Shown here one piece after another: positions 8,054 to 16,713 of a DNA stretch of 64,000 nt. Under the pieces are notes generated by a model, which did no database searches, was not told where the DNA came from, and worked only from the letters and a program-made list of their open reading frames with translations. This DNA is from Tsukamurella ocularis (GTDB taxonomy: Bacteria > Actinomycetota > Actinomycetes > Mycobacteriales > Mycobacteriaceae), in assembly GCF_024807615.1 (NCBI RefSeq), contig NZ_JANUCJ010000001.1, forward strand, positions 310,001 to 374,000, in the 5' to 3' direction. The translations under genes were made by a program, and so were the position numbers. How positions within the stretch are numbered: the first letter of the stretch is position 1; the number at the start of each line of letters is the position of its first letter.

Positions 8054-9298
8054 CTACTGCAACGCTTGGTGGCCGATGTCCGTGCGGAAATGACTGCCCG
8101 GCAGCTTGATACGCCCGAGTTTGGAGTAGGCGTCCGCGCGGGCCGCCCCCAGGTCATCGCCGACGCCGACCACATTGAGCACGCGGCCCCCGTTCGAAAC
8201 CAGGCGTCCATCGGCGTCGACAGCCGTCCCGGCGTGGTAGATCCCCGCGCCGTCGGCCCCCGTGATGACATCGCCCTTGCGCGGCGCGGCCGGGTAGTTC
8301 TCAGCGGCGAGCACCACGGTGATGGCGGCCCCGTCGCGCCACCGGAGCGGAGGCAGCGCGCCGAGCGTGCCCGTCGCGGTGGCGCCCAGCGCCTCGCCGA
8401 GCGGCGATTCCAGGAGGCTCAGGACCGCCTGCGTCTCGGGGTCGCCGAAGCGGCAGTTGAACTCGACGACGGCCGGGCCCTCGGCCCCCATGGCGAGGCC
8501 CGCGTACAGCAGGCCGGAGAACGGGGTTCCGCGGCGCGCCATCTCGCGCGCGACGGGCCGCACAACGGTCTCGACGATCTCGTCGACCGCGCCCTCCGCG
8601 AGCCACGGCAGCGGCGCATAGGCACCCATGCCGCCGGTGTTGGGCCCGGTGTCGCCGTCGCCGACGCGCTTGTGATCCTGCGCGGGCAGCAGCGGTACGA
8701 CGTCCTCGCCGTCGACGAGGCAGAACAGCGAGACCTCGGGCCCGTCGAGGAAGGACTCGAGCAGCGCGGGCCGGCCGGACTCGATCAGGTCGGCGGCATG
8801 CGCCCGGGCAGCGGCGCGGTCGGCGGTGACGACGACACCCTTACCCGCGGCCAGGCCGTCGTCCTTGACGACCCAGGTGGGGCCGAAGCGGTCGAGTGCG
8901 GCGTCGATCTCCGCCGGGCTGTCGATGATCTCGCTGCGCGCGGTACGCACGCCGGCGACGTCCATGACGTCCTTGGCGAAGGCCTTCGATCCCTCGATCT
9001 GCGCCGCCGCGGCGGACGGGCCGAAGACGGCGATACCGCGCGCGCGGACCGCGTCGGCGACGCCGAGAACCAGCGGGACCTCGGGGCCGATCACCACGAG
9101 GTCGGCGCCCAGGCTCGCAGCGAGGGCCGCCACCTCGTCGCCGGAGGAGGCGTCGATGTCGTGGTTCGTCGCGATCGCCGCGGTGCCCGGGTTGCCCGGG
9201 GCCGCATGGAGCTCGGTGACCTGTGGGTCACGGGTGAGCGCGTCGAGGAGGGCGTGTTCGCGGCCGCCTGTGCCGATGACGAGTACTCGCACGGTCAT
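8054..9298 (-). CDS. purD: Phosphoribosylamine-glycine ligase
   Basis: GAR synthetase joins 5-phosphoribosylamine and glycine with ATP, the second step of purine synthesis. The 414-residue protein starts [13 protein letters not shown], has the ATP-grasp region ([13 protein letters not shown] near residue 143), [19 protein letters not shown] and the PurD signature [14 protein letters not shown] 9298 is used; the open frame extends upstream, but only this start matches the family N-terminus. It is divergent from the HIT gene with 33 bases between starts. Confidence 0.95.
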   Translation of the reverse strand: MTVRVLVIGTGGREHALLDALTRDPQVTELHAAPGNPGTAAIATNHDIDASSGDEVAALAASLGADLVVIGPEVPLVLGVADAVRARGIAVFGPSAAAAQIEGSKAFAKDVMDVAGVRTARSEIIDSPAEIDAALDRFGPTWVVKDDGLAAGKGVVVTADRAAARAHAADLIESGRPALLESFLDGPEVSLFCLVDGEDVVPLLPAQDHKRVGDGDTGPNTGGMGAYAPLPWLAEGAVDEIVETVVRPVAREMARRGTPFSGLLYAGLAMGAEGPAVVEFNCRFGDPETQAVLSLLESPLGEALGATATGTLGALPPLRWRDGAAITVVLAAENYPAAPRKGDVITGADGAGIYHAGTAVDADGRLVSNGGRVLNVVGVGDDLGAARADAYSKLGRIKLPGSHFRTDIGHQALQ

Positions 9299-9331
9299 GA
9301 CACTACCGGGCACCTCCACTAGCCTGGCCCC

Positions 9332-9733
9332 ATGGCATCCGTCTTCTCCAAGATCATCGCCGGTGAGCTCCCCGGCCGGTTCGTGTACCAGGACGATTCG
9401 GTGGTGGCGTTCCTGACCATCGCCCCGCTCACACAGGGCCACGTGTTGGTGGTGCCGCGTGACGAGGTGGACCACTGGGAGTCCGTCGACGACGAACTGT
9501 GGGCCCACCTCAACGGCGTCGCGCGCAAGCTGGGACGCGCCGTCAAGCGCGCCTTCGACGCGCCGCGCGCGGGCCTGATCGTCGCCGGCTTCGAGATCCC
9601 GCACCTGCACCTGCACGTCTTCCCCGCGTACGGGCTCACCGATTTCGACTTCACAAGCGTCGACCCGAATCCGACGCCGGAGTCGCTCGACGACGCACAG
9701 ACGAAGATCGTCGAGGCGCTCGCCGCAGAGTGA
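9332..9733 (+). CDS. HIT-family nucleotide hydrolase/transferase
   Basis: The 133-residue protein has the histidine triad HLHLHVF with His91, His93 and His95, plus the N-terminal [13 protein letters not shown] typical of Hint/HIT proteins that hydrolyse nucleoside phosphoramidates or dinucleotides. TAGCCT (9320-9325) sits 6 bases before the ATG with no Shine-Dalgarno, so the mRNA is probably leaderless. It ends 13 bases from the phoR stop on the other strand; the same HIT-phoR adjacency is known from M. tuberculosis (Rv0759c/Rv0758). Confidence 0.92.
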   Translation: MASVFSKIIAGELPGRFVYQDDSVVAFLTIAPLTQGHVLVVPRDEVDHWESVDDELWAHLNGVARKLGRAVKRAFDAPRAGLIVAGFEIPHLHLHVFPAYGLTDFDFTSVDPNPTPESLDDAQTKIVEALAAE

Positions 9734-9746
9734 CCCTCCCGGCGCG

Positions 9747-11162
9747 CTAGCCGGGCAGGCGCACCGTGAAGGTGGCTCCCTCCCCCGGCGCGGTGTCGAC
9801 GGTGACGGTGCCCCCGTGCCGCTCGACGATGCCCTGGACGATCGACAGGCCCAGGCCCGCGCCGCCGCTGCCGCGGCTGCGTGAGGAATCGGTGCGGTAG
9901 AACCGTTCGAAGACGCGCTCGGCCTCGTCGGGCTCCATGCCCGGACCGGTGTCGGCGACGGACAGCACCACTGCGCCCGGCTCCTCGGCGAGCCGGACGC
10001 GCACCGTCGCCTCGTCGGGCGTGTGCCGCAGCGCGTTCGACACCAGGTTGGTCACCACCTGATGCAGCCGGTCGCGGTCGCCGGACATGGTGACCGCCCC
10101 GTCGAGGTCGGCACCGTCGACCTCGAGCGCGATGTCCCGACCCGGCTCGCGGGCCTGCGCGGCGTGCACCACGTCGTCGGCGACCGACACCAGATCGACG
10201 GCGTCGGAGGCCAGCGGGCGGCGGGCGTCCAGGCGCGCAAGCAGCAGGAGGTCCTCGACGAGCAGACCCATTCGCTCCGCCTCGGACTCGATGCGGGACA
10301 TGACGAATCCGGTGTCGTCGGTGGCGCCCTGCCGATACAGCTCGGCGAAGCCGCGAATCGACGTGAGCGGGGTCCGCAGCTCGTGCGAGGCGTCACCGAC
10401 GAAGCGACGCATCCGTTCCTCGTCGGCACGGGCCCGCTCCTCCGACGACGCGACCCGGTCGAACGAGTCCTGGACCTGATGCAGCATCGTGTTGATCGAC
10501 GTCGAGAGCCTGCCGACCTCGGTGTGCGGCGGAGCCTCGGGAACGCGGCGCGTGAGGTCGCCCGCCGCGATGGCCTCGGCGGTGGCCTCCACCTCCTCCA
10601 ATGGCCGCAGCGACCGGCGCACGACGAGGTAGCCGAGGCCGCCCGCGATGACAAGGACGCCGCCGCCGATGAGCAGTTCCAGCACGATCATGGCGCGCAG
10701 AGTGGAGTCGACGTCCGAGAGCGTGACCGCGACGAAAGCGACGCCGTACTGCGAACTCGACTGCACGACCCGCCACTGCGGCCCCTTATCGCCGACGGAG
10801 CTCACGGTGACGGCGTCGCCGTGCAAGTCGCCGAGGCCGGACAGGTCCGGCTGCTCGGTGAAGTCGGGGTTGCTGATCCGCAGCTGGGTGCCGTCCGGCA
10901 GAAAAACGGCCTGGTAGAAGCGGGTGGGCGGAGGCTTGCCACCGCGCACCGGCTCGGGCAGGCTCGGCTTCGGACGGGCCCAGGTGTCGGCGGCCTGCCG
11001 CAGCGTCTGATCCTCGCGGGAGAGGAGCTGATCCTTCATCGCCGCGGTCAGTGCGGTGCCGGAGGCCAGGAGGCCCAGGAAGACGAGGCCGACGACCAGC
11101 GCGACCAGGGACAGGCGCAGCGGCACGCGGGAGGCGAACGAGGTGCGGGACGTCGAACCCAT
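9747..11162 (-). CDS. phoR: PhoR-type sensor histidine kinase
   Basis: The 471-residue membrane kinase has TM1 at about 17-38, a periplasmic sensor to about 156, TM2 at 157-180, HAMP to about 235, then HisKA with phospho-acceptor His260 ([16 protein letters not shown]) and a HATPase domain ([31 protein letters not shown]). Wording matches M. tuberculosis PhoR closely, for example GRLS and [11 protein letters not shown]. It lies 6 bases behind the phoP stop, so the two are one operon. In relatives PhoPR responds to acid or Mg2+/chloride and controls virulence lipids; here that role is inferred. Confidence 0.92.
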   Translation of the reverse strand: MGSTSRTSFASRVPLRLSLVALVVGLVFLGLLASGTALTAAMKDQLLSREDQTLRQAADTWARPKPSLPEPVRGGKPPPTRFYQAVFLPDGTQLRISNPDFTEQPDLSGLGDLHGDAVTVSSVGDKGPQWRVVQSSSQYGVAFVAVTLSDVDSTLRAMIVLELLIGGGVLVIAGGLGYLVVRRSLRPLEEVEATAEAIAAGDLTRRVPEAPPHTEVGRLSTSINTMLHQVQDSFDRVASSEERARADEERMRRFVGDASHELRTPLTSIRGFAELYRQGATDDTGFVMSRIESEAERMGLLVEDLLLLARLDARRPLASDAVDLVSVADDVVHAAQAREPGRDIALEVDGADLDGAVTMSGDRDRLHQVVTNLVSNALRHTPDEATVRVRLAEEPGAVVLSVADTGPGMEPDEAERVFERFYRTDSSRSRGSGGAGLGLSIVQGIVERHGGTVTVDTAPGEGATFTVRLPG

Positions 11163-11168
11163 GCGGGC

Positions 11169-11852
11169 CTACCGGGGTTCGCGGAGCACGTACCCCACGC
11201 CGCGGAGAGTGTGGATGAGCCGCTTCTCGCCCGTGTCGACCTTGCGGCGTAGATAGGAGACGTAGGACTCGACGACGTTGACGTCGCCGCCGAAGTCGTA
11301 GTGCCAGACGTGGTCGAGGATCCGCGGCTTCGACAGGACCACCCCAGCATTGACCATGAAGTAGCGCAGCAGCGTGAACTCCGTGGGCGAGAGCGAGACC
11401 AGCTCGCCCGCCTTCCACACCTCGTGCGTCTCGTCGTCCAGCTCCAGGTCCGCGAAGGCCAGGCGGGTCGAGGCCTCGTCCTCGCCGAAGCCGTGGCGCC
11501 GCAGCAGCACGTTGATCCGGGCCACGACCTCCTCGAGGCTGAAGGGCTTGGTGACGTAGTCATCGCCGCCCAGTGTGAGGCCGGCGACCTTGTCTTCGAC
11601 CGAATCGCGCGCAGTGAGGAACAGCGCGGGCGCCTCGATCCCGTCCTGGCGCAGCCGCTTGAGCAGGCCGAGGCCGTCCATACCCGGCATCATGATGTCC
11701 AGCACCATCACGTCGGGCCGGAAGGTGCGCACACGGTCGAGCGCAGCGGGGCCGTCCGAGGCCACGGCCACGTCGAAGCCCTGAAACTTCAGGCTCACCT
11801 GCAGCAGTTCCCGGATGCTCTGCTCGTCGTCGACCACGAGCACGCGGGGCAT
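11169..11852 (-). CDS. phoP: PhoP-type response regulator
   Basis: An OmpR-class regulator of 227 residues: receiver domain with phospho-acceptor Asp52 (VMVLDIMMPGMDG) and Lys in VTKPFSLEE, then a winged-helix DNA-binding domain ending HTLRGVGYVLREPR. The regions LSPTEFTLLRYF and DFGGDVNVVESYVSYL are as in M. tuberculosis PhoP (Rv0757). The start is uncertain: ATG 11852 is given, while GTG 11876 and GTG 11891 would add an N-terminal tail like the one in the mycobacterial protein. phoR follows after 6 bases. Confidence 0.92.
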   Translation of the reverse strand: MPRVLVVDDEQSIRELLQVSLKFQGFDVAVASDGPAALDRVRTFRPDVMVLDIMMPGMDGLGLLKRLRQDGIEAPALFLTARDSVEDKVAGLTLGGDDYVTKPFSLEEVVARINVLLRRHGFGEDEASTRLAFADLELDDETHEVWKAGELVSLSPTEFTLLRYFMVNAGVVLSKPRILDHVWHYDFGGDVNVVESYVSYLRRKVDTGEKRLIHTLRGVGYVLREPR

Positions 11853-11960
11853 CGATTCGTCTTTAGCACTGGACACACCGTCATAGTGCACGCTCGGGCG
11901 TCCGGGACTCTGACGACTCGCTGTCAGTTCCCTGTGAACGTCGCGTCGAGGTTCGGTTCG

Positions 11961-12284
11961 CTACAGGGAGGCGAGGATCTCCGGAGTCACGGGGTCGACG
12001 ATGTCCTGCACCTCGGGGTGCTTGGAGACGTACCGCTTGACCAGCGGGCACACCGGGACCACGCGCTTGCCGGCGGCGCGGGTGTCCTCCAGCGCATCGT
12101 GCACGAGAATGCCGCTCAGGCCTCGGCCGGAGAACTTCTCGTCGAGCTCGGTGTGCGGGAAGATGCGCTGCTCACCGCGGTCGATGAAGACGGTGAAGCC
12201 GGCGAGCTCCCCGTCGACGGTGATGTCGTAGCGCCCCTCGGCGTCGTTGCGGGAGACGGCGACGGTCTCGGTGGTCTCGGTCAT
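11961..12284 (-). CDS. GNAT-type N-acetyltransferase (YjdJ class)
   Basis: The 107-residue protein is a short GNAT of the COG2388 type: ELAGFTVFIDRG, then the acetyl-CoA loop EKFSGRGLSGILVHDALEDTR and VPVCPLVKRYVSKHPE, where the CP..KRY text is characteristic. It acetylates an unknown amine. The start ATG overlaps the pirin stop (ATGA at 12281-12284), so it is translated as the second gene of a pirin-GNAT operon. Confidence 0.85.
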   Translation of the reverse strand: MTETTETVAVSRNDAEGRYDITVDGELAGFTVFIDRGEQRIFPHTELDEKFSGRGLSGILVHDALEDTRAAGKRVVPVCPLVKRYVSKHPEVQDIVDPVTPEILASL

Positions 12285-13285
12285 TGCGGGTTCCTCCTGC
12301 GGGGCTTGAGCCGGGTGGTCGGAAGCGGGGGCGCCGGCAGGTACTGATCGTCGCGCCATCCACTCACACTGCCGAAACGCGCGGCGCGCGCCTGCCATTC
12401 CTCGCGGTACCCGACGATCTCCTCGTGGGTGCGGCCCACGAAGTTCCACCACATAATGATGTCCTCGTCGAAGGGGATGCCGCCCAGCAGGACCACCCGC
12501 GCGTCCTCCTCGGTGGGGTTGTGCAGGCGGAGGCCGCCGAGCCCCGGCCCGGCGTAGCCGAGGTCGCCCCAGGCGAGGGCGACACCGTCGAACAGGAGCT
12601 TCTGCGTGTCGAGCAGGACGCCGTGCTCGAAAGCGGTGTCGACGGCGAGGCTGACCCGCGCGCCGGGACGCAGGATCAGCTCCGCGCCGAGGAGCGGGGT
12701 GGCGGTGACGATCGGCGAGGTGCTGCCCGCGAGCTCGCCGATGAAGACGCGGGCGGTGCCGCCCGGGCCGCCCGACCGCACGTCGGGCAGGTCGACGGCG
12801 AGCGGCGCGTAGTGCTGGAAGCCGTTGGGCGCGTTCCGCGCCCGTTCCGGCAGCGCCAGCCACAGCTGGACGCCGTGCAGGCGGCGGGTCTCCGGGGTGG
12901 AGACCTCGGAGTGGCTGATGCCGTAGCCGGCGGACATGAGGTTGATCTCGCCCGGCAGGACCGGCGCCTCGACGCCTGCGCTGTCGCGGTGCTCGATCTC
13001 ACCCTCGAACAGCCAGCTGACGGTCTGTAGGCCGGTGTGCGGGTGGGGCGGGACGTTCATGCCGCCGGAGCGGTCCACCTCGTCGGGGCCGTAGTGGTCG
13101 GCGAAGCACCACGCCCCGATCATCGAGCGCTCGTGCGTGGGGAGGGTGCGACGCACCGTCATCGCGCGGGGGCCGCCGAGCGGGACCTCTCGGGCCTCGA
13201 TCACCTCCACGCCGGCACCGGAGGCCGGCGCATCCACCGTGGCCCCGCACTCGACCTCTTCGGGCTGTCGGTCGACGTTGCTCAT
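12281..13285 (-). CDS. Pirin-family cupin protein
   Basis: The 334-residue bicupin has the pirin signature: GAWCFADHYGPD, then NVPPHPHTGLQTVSWLFEGEIEHRDS, with metal-binding His residues in PHPHTG and a Glu/His pair in the next strand, then SAGYGISHSEVS. Pirins bind iron and some have quercetinase activity; the role here is open. Its minus-strand -10 TAGGCT (plus 13293-13298) sits 7 bases before the ATG and is nested with the -10 of the divergent AhpD-like gene. Confidence 0.9.
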   Translation of the reverse strand: MSNVDRQPEEVECGATVDAPASGAGVEVIEAREVPLGGPRAMTVRRTLPTHERSMIGAWCFADHYGPDEVDRSGGMNVPPHPHTGLQTVSWLFEGEIEHRDSAGVEAPVLPGEINLMSAGYGISHSEVSTPETRRLHGVQLWLALPERARNAPNGFQHYAPLAVDLPDVRSGGPGGTARVFIGELAGSTSPIVTATPLLGAELILRPGARVSLAVDTAFEHGVLLDTQKLLFDGVALAWGDLGYAGPGLGGLRLHNPTEEDARVVLLGGIPFDEDIIMWWNFVGRTHEEIVGYREEWQARAARFGSVSGWRDDQYLPAPPLPTTRLKPRRRNPQ

Positions 13286-13291
13286 GACCGC

Positions 13292-13298
13292 TAGCCTA
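13292..13298. promoter_or_regulatory. Nested bidirectional -10 element
   Basis: TAGCCTA reads TAGCCT on the plus strand (6 bases before ATG 13304) and TAGGCT on the minus strand (7 bases before the pirin ATG at 13285). The two starts are only 18 bases apart, so both genes probably make leaderless mRNAs from one shared -10 region and cannot both be opened by polymerase at the same moment. Confidence 0.65.
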
Positions 13299-13303
13299 GT
13301 GCC

Positions 13304-13768
13304 ATGCCAGCCCAGCGCGTGCGGATCGACAAGGCCTCCCCCCGGATCTACAAGCAGTTGATCGCGGTCTCGACAGAGGTGGCCGAGGCGGCCGCCGCCG
13401 TCGGAATCGGCCGTGACGTGGTCGAATTGGTGAACCTTCGGTGCTCACAGCTCAACGGCTGCGCCTACTGCCTCGACCTGCACGCGCGAGCCGGGCGCGC
13501 AGCCGGTCTCGCCGACCAGCAGCTCGACGTGGTGGCCGCCTGGCGCGAGGCGCCCGGGTTGTTCGACGACGTGCAGCGCGCCGCGCTCGAGATCGCCGAG
13601 CTCGTGACGCAGCTACCCCCGCACCACGCGGCGGACATCGCCTACGACCGCGCCACCGACGTGCTCGACGAGGCCCAGGCCTCCGTACTCATCTGGGCCG
13701 CCGTGACGATCAACGCCTTCAACCGGGTATCCGTGATCAGCGGGTACGAGGTGCGGCACCGCATGTGA
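13304..13768 (+). CDS. AhpD-like carboxymuconolactone decarboxylase family protein
   Basis: The 154-residue protein carries the AhpD redox motif: Cys53 and Cys56 in GCAYCLDLH with His60, as in alkylhydroperoxidase D-like proteins that reduce peroxides through a CxxC pair. It is all-helical and probably oligomeric. It is divergent from pirin and shares its -10 element, so both may belong to one oxidative or metal-stress response; that link is inference. Confidence 0.9.
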   Translation: MPAQRVRIDKASPRIYKQLIAVSTEVAEAAAAVGIGRDVVELVNLRCSQLNGCAYCLDLHARAGRAAGLADQQLDVVAAWREAPGLFDDVQRAALEIAELVTQLPPHHAADIAYDRATDVLDEAQASVLIWAAVTINAFNRVSVISGYEVRHRM

Positions 13769-13789
13769 GTGCGGCGCCGCCGCGCGGTA

Positions 13790-13900
13790 TCAGAGGGCCG
13801 GCTCGTACGAGACCTGGTCGCCGTTCGGAACGGCGGCGGCGATCCCGGCGGCCGCCGCCAGGGCGGCGGTGGCGGCGACGATCTTCCTCTGCGTGGTCAT
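13790..13900 (-). CDS. Small hydrophobic peptide, 36 residues
   Basis: MTTQRKIVAATAALAAAAG begins a peptide with a basic N-terminus and an Ala-rich hydrophobic stretch, then a short polar tail; it resembles a signal or single-span membrane peptide. A strong Shine-Dalgarno (GGAGAAGAG on the minus strand) stands about 5 bases before the ATG, which supports translation. It lies convergent to the AhpD-like gene. Function unknown; it could be a false ORF. Confidence 0.4.
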   Translation of the reverse strand: MTTQRKIVAATAALAAAAGIAAAVPNGDQVSYEPAL

Positions 13901-14042
13901 GACTGCTCTTCTCCGTGGCCGCCCTGCTGCCCCGCAGCAACACGCCGGAATCTTGAGCTGCGCACAAGAGCCACTTAACGCGCAGGTCAGGGCGGGCTGT
14001 TGCGCCTCGCCACAGGGCGACATCACGGCGATGATGGCGTGC

Positions 14043-14855
14043 ATGAGAATCGACCTCGCCCTGCGGATCACCGGGCTCGTCGCCGTGGCGGCGGTCGCAG
14101 CAGCGGCGTGCGACACCCCGGCACCGTCGGGCGCCCCCGATTCCCCGTCGTCGAGCGCTGCACCGGCTCCGCCCGCGTGCGGTGCGGACTCGGTCACGCG
14201 GCGCTCCGACTACGACGCTCCGCTGCGGTGCGTGCTGCACGACGCCCGGTTCCCGCGCTTGACGTTCGACTACTCCGATCCCGGATTCGCCGGCCCCGCC
14301 GGGCGCGACCAGGTCATCGTCGTCCGCGAGGGCGAGCGGGTGGTGCAGACGATCACCGAACGCACGATCTCCTACGCGCCGGGGACGCCGCTGGTCCCCC
14401 GATGGGCGAACGACGGCAACGGCCAGCTGGCCGTCGTCACCAACTCGGGCGGGACCGGCGGGGTCGGCCTCGCGGTGTGGCGTGCCCGTGGTCCCGAAGG
14501 GCCGTTCGTCAGGGGCGGCGAGCTGTTCGGGTTCCCGTGGCGAACCGCGACGACCGACGAGGGCTTCACCGCGCTCTACGCGCACGGCTCGGCGGCGAGC
14601 GGCGGCTACACGATCTTCCGGCTGGTCGGCGATCGGGTCGTCGGCCTGTTCTCGTTGCCGGTGGCGGTGGCGGGCTCGCGCGGCGTCAGCCTCGACGGGG
14701 CCGGCCCCATCGTGACCAACCGCAACACCGCATGCCGCGCAGAGACGCCGACGCCCGCGCAGGCCCGGGCACTCGGCGACGCGGGCGTGACCGCCGCCGG
14801 ATACGGGGAGCGGCTCTGTCGCCAGGCCTGGGTGGGCAGAACCTACGCGGGGTGA
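14043..14855 (+). CDS. Putative secreted lipoprotein of unknown function
   Basis: The 270-residue product has a signal sequence (RIDLALRITGLVAVAAVA) ending in a lipobox-like AAAC at about residue 22, then a Ser/Pro/Ala-rich linker and a globular domain with paired cysteines. No catalytic motif is recognised. ATG 14043 is preferred because it starts directly at the basic signal region; ATGs at 14031 and 14034 are in frame. Probably anchored on the outer face of the membrane. Confidence 0.65.
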   Translation: MRIDLALRITGLVAVAAVAAAACDTPAPSGAPDSPSSSAAPAPPACGADSVTRRSDYDAPLRCVLHDARFPRLTFDYSDPGFAGPAGRDQVIVVREGERVVQTITERTISYAPGTPLVPRWANDGNGQLAVVTNSGGTGGVGLAVWRARGPEGPFVRGGELFGFPWRTATTDEGFTALYAHGSAASGGYTIFRLVGDRVVGLFSLPVAVAGSRGVSLDGAGPIVTNRNTACRAETPTPAQARALGDAGVTAAGYGERLCRQAWVGRTYAG

Positions 14856-14910
14856 CGGTCTCCGCCCTCGGGTGGATGCCGCGCACCGTCGGGCGTGGTT
14901 GGGTGGGAGC

Positions 14911-15750
14911 ATGACGGAACGGATCACGGAGTTCACGCGCTCGGGACTCACCTTCCCGGTGGTCGACAGCGGCCCGATCGACGGCGAGATCGTCGTTCTG
15001 CTGCACGGTTTCCCGCAGACGCCCACCTCCTGGGCGGCGACGGCCGAGCACCTGCACGCTCAGGGGTACCGCACCGTCGTGCCGTGGCAGCGGGGGTACG
15101 CGCGGACGGCGAGCCCGGCGCGGCGCTGGCAGTACCGAAGCTCCGAACTGGCCGCCGACGCCGCGGCGCTGCTGGAGCGGACCGGGCCGGCGCATCTCGT
15201 CGGGCACGACTGGGGTTCGTCGACGGCGTGGCTCACCGCCGCCACGTACCCCCACCTGGTGCGCACACTGACCGCCGTCTCGGTGCCGCACCCCTTCGCC
15301 TTCCTGCGAGCCTTCCTCCGCTCCGACCAGGCGCTGAAGTCGTACTACATGTACTTGTTCCAGATCCCCGCCGTGCCGGAGCTGTTGGCCCGACGGTTCC
15401 CGGGGCGCTTCGAGGCCTTCCTCCGCGCGAGCGGCATGCCCGACGATGCGATCCGCACCGTCGTGCACGAGGTACTGACGCCCGGACTGCTGGGCGGCGG
15501 CCTGAACTACTACCGCGGCATGCCCTTCACCACGGTCAAGCCGGGGCAGAACACGCGGATCGCGTGCCCGGTGACGTACATCTGGAGCACCGACGACGTC
15601 GCGCTGACCAGGGCCGGGGCGGAGCTCGCGGGCGAGTACGTCGACGGGCCGTACCGGTTCGTGGTGCTCGACGGGGTGAGCCACTGGATCCCCGACGAGC
15701 GGCCAGAGGAGCTCGCGGCGGAGATCGTGGGCACGGCGGCGCTGGCCTGA
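14911..15750 (+). CDS. Alpha/beta hydrolase, epoxide hydrolase-like
   Basis: The 279-residue enzyme has the oxyanion-hole motif LLHGFPQTPTSW near residue 30 and nucleophile Asp in GHDWGSSTAW, which indicates an epoxide hydrolase or haloalkane dehalogenase rather than an esterase. The acid is probably in WSTDDVAL and the His in DGVSHWIPDE. ATG 14911 follows GGGTGGGAG. Convergent to a GNAT gene, with a hairpin between them. Substrate unknown. Confidence 0.85.
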   Translation: MTERITEFTRSGLTFPVVDSGPIDGEIVVLLHGFPQTPTSWAATAEHLHAQGYRTVVPWQRGYARTASPARRWQYRSSELAADAAALLERTGPAHLVGHDWGSSTAWLTAATYPHLVRTLTAVSVPHPFAFLRAFLRSDQALKSYYMYLFQIPAVPELLARRFPGRFEAFLRASGMPDDAIRTVVHEVLTPGLLGGGLNYYRGMPFTTVKPGQNTRIACPVTYIWSTDDVALTRAGAELAGEYVDGPYRFVVLDGVSHWIPDERPEELAAEIVGTAALA

Positions 15751-15752
15751 GC

Positions 15753-15782
15753 GACCGCCCGTCGCGGGGCAGCCGGGCGGTC
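15753..15782. terminator. Bidirectional terminator hairpin
   Basis: GACCGCCCG (15753-15761) pairs perfectly with CGGGCGGTC (15774-15782) between two convergent genes. Confidence 0.7.
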
Positions 15783-15789
15783 GATCGCG

Positions 15790-16278
15790 CTAGAGGATGC
15801 GCTGCATCAGGACCAGGTCCAGCCAGCGACCGAACTTGATACCCACCTGCGGCATCTGGCCGGTCACCCGGAAGCCGAGCTTGCGATGCAGGGCGACCGA
15901 GGCGTGGTTGGACTCCTCGATCGCCGCGACGACGACGTGCACGTCGGACTGCTGCGCGCGCTCGATGAGCGCGTTCATCAACGCCTCGGCAATGCCGCGG
16001 CGGTAGAAGCCGTCGGCCACGTACACCGAGTTCTCGACGGTGTGCCGGTACCCCGACTTGGCGCGGAAGGGCCCGTACGAGGCGTACCCGCCCAGCTCAC
16101 CGTCGACGATGGCGACGAGGACCGGGAACCCACCCGCACGGCGCTCGGCCAGCCAGGCCTCGCGCTCGGCGAGGTCGGCCTTCTCCTCGGACCAGATTGC
16201 GGTCGAGTGCTCCACGGCATCGTTGTGGATGACGAGGATCGCCGGCAGGTCGGCAGGCTGGGCGTCGCGGATCTCCAT
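15790..16278 (-). CDS. Phosphinothricin acetyltransferase-like GNAT
   Basis: The 162-residue GNAT has the PAT/Bar family text YGPFRAKSGYRHTVENSVYV, the acetyl-CoA loop RRGIAEALMNALIERA and NHASVALHRKLGF. It acetylates a small amine such as phosphinothricin, methionine sulfoximine or another amino acid analogue. TAAGCT on the minus strand (plus 16285-16290) lies 6 bases before the ATG and overlaps the TAA stop of the VOC gene upstream, so this gene has its own leaderless promoter. Confidence 0.9.
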   Translation of the reverse strand: MEIRDAQPADLPAILVIHNDAVEHSTAIWSEEKADLAEREAWLAERRAGGFPVLVAIVDGELGGYASYGPFRAKSGYRHTVENSVYVADGFYRRGIAEALMNALIERAQQSDVHVVVAAIEESNHASVALHRKLGFRVTGQMPQVGIKFGRWLDLVLMQRIL

Positions 16279-16287
16279 GCGGCCAGC

Positions 16288-16536
16288 TTATTGCTCGGCC
16301 ACGAAGATGCAGAACGGGTGCCCGTCGAGGTCGGCGTAGACGCGCAGCGGGTCCTCCGGGTCGTGGAGGCCGTCGTCGACGAGGGTGCCGCCGAGTTCGA
16401 GGACGCGGCGGTGATGCTCCGCGAGTTCGTCGTCGCCGGGGAGGTACTCAAGATCGAGGAGAGCGCGGTAGAACTCCGCGGACCGTCGGGCGTCCGCGGC
16501 GTCCACGACCAATTGCCGGAAGCGGGGAGGTGCCAT
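16288..16536 (-). CDS. Shortened VOC (glyoxalase-like) protein
   Basis: At 82 residues this is clearly shorter than the usual 115-125. The beginning (FRQLVVDAADARRSAEFYRALLDLEYLPGD) and the end (LELGGTLVDDG, then RVYADLDGHPFCIFV) are typical of glyoxalase-like domains, but the middle strands, which in relatives hold part of the ligand-binding sheet, are missing in frame. It may be an internally deleted gene or a dimer-dependent minimal form. Its stop codon is part of the next gene's -10. Confidence 0.6.
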   Translation of the reverse strand: MAPPRFRQLVVDAADARRSAEFYRALLDLEYLPGDDELAEHHRRVLELGGTLVDDGLHDPEDPLRVYADLDGHPFCIFVAEQ

Positions 16537-16713
16537 GCGTCCACGATGTCATCACCGACACTGGCGCGCCGGGCATTTCACCCGAAGCGGGATGAACCCT
16601 CCGCAGTTCCCGATCCCCCGGCGTGCCGCACTGGTCGTGCGAGTAGTTTCGCACCGCAATGTTCTGCTCCGCGCGCCCCCCGGCGGCCGCGACGGACCGC
16701 CGGAGGGAGTCGC

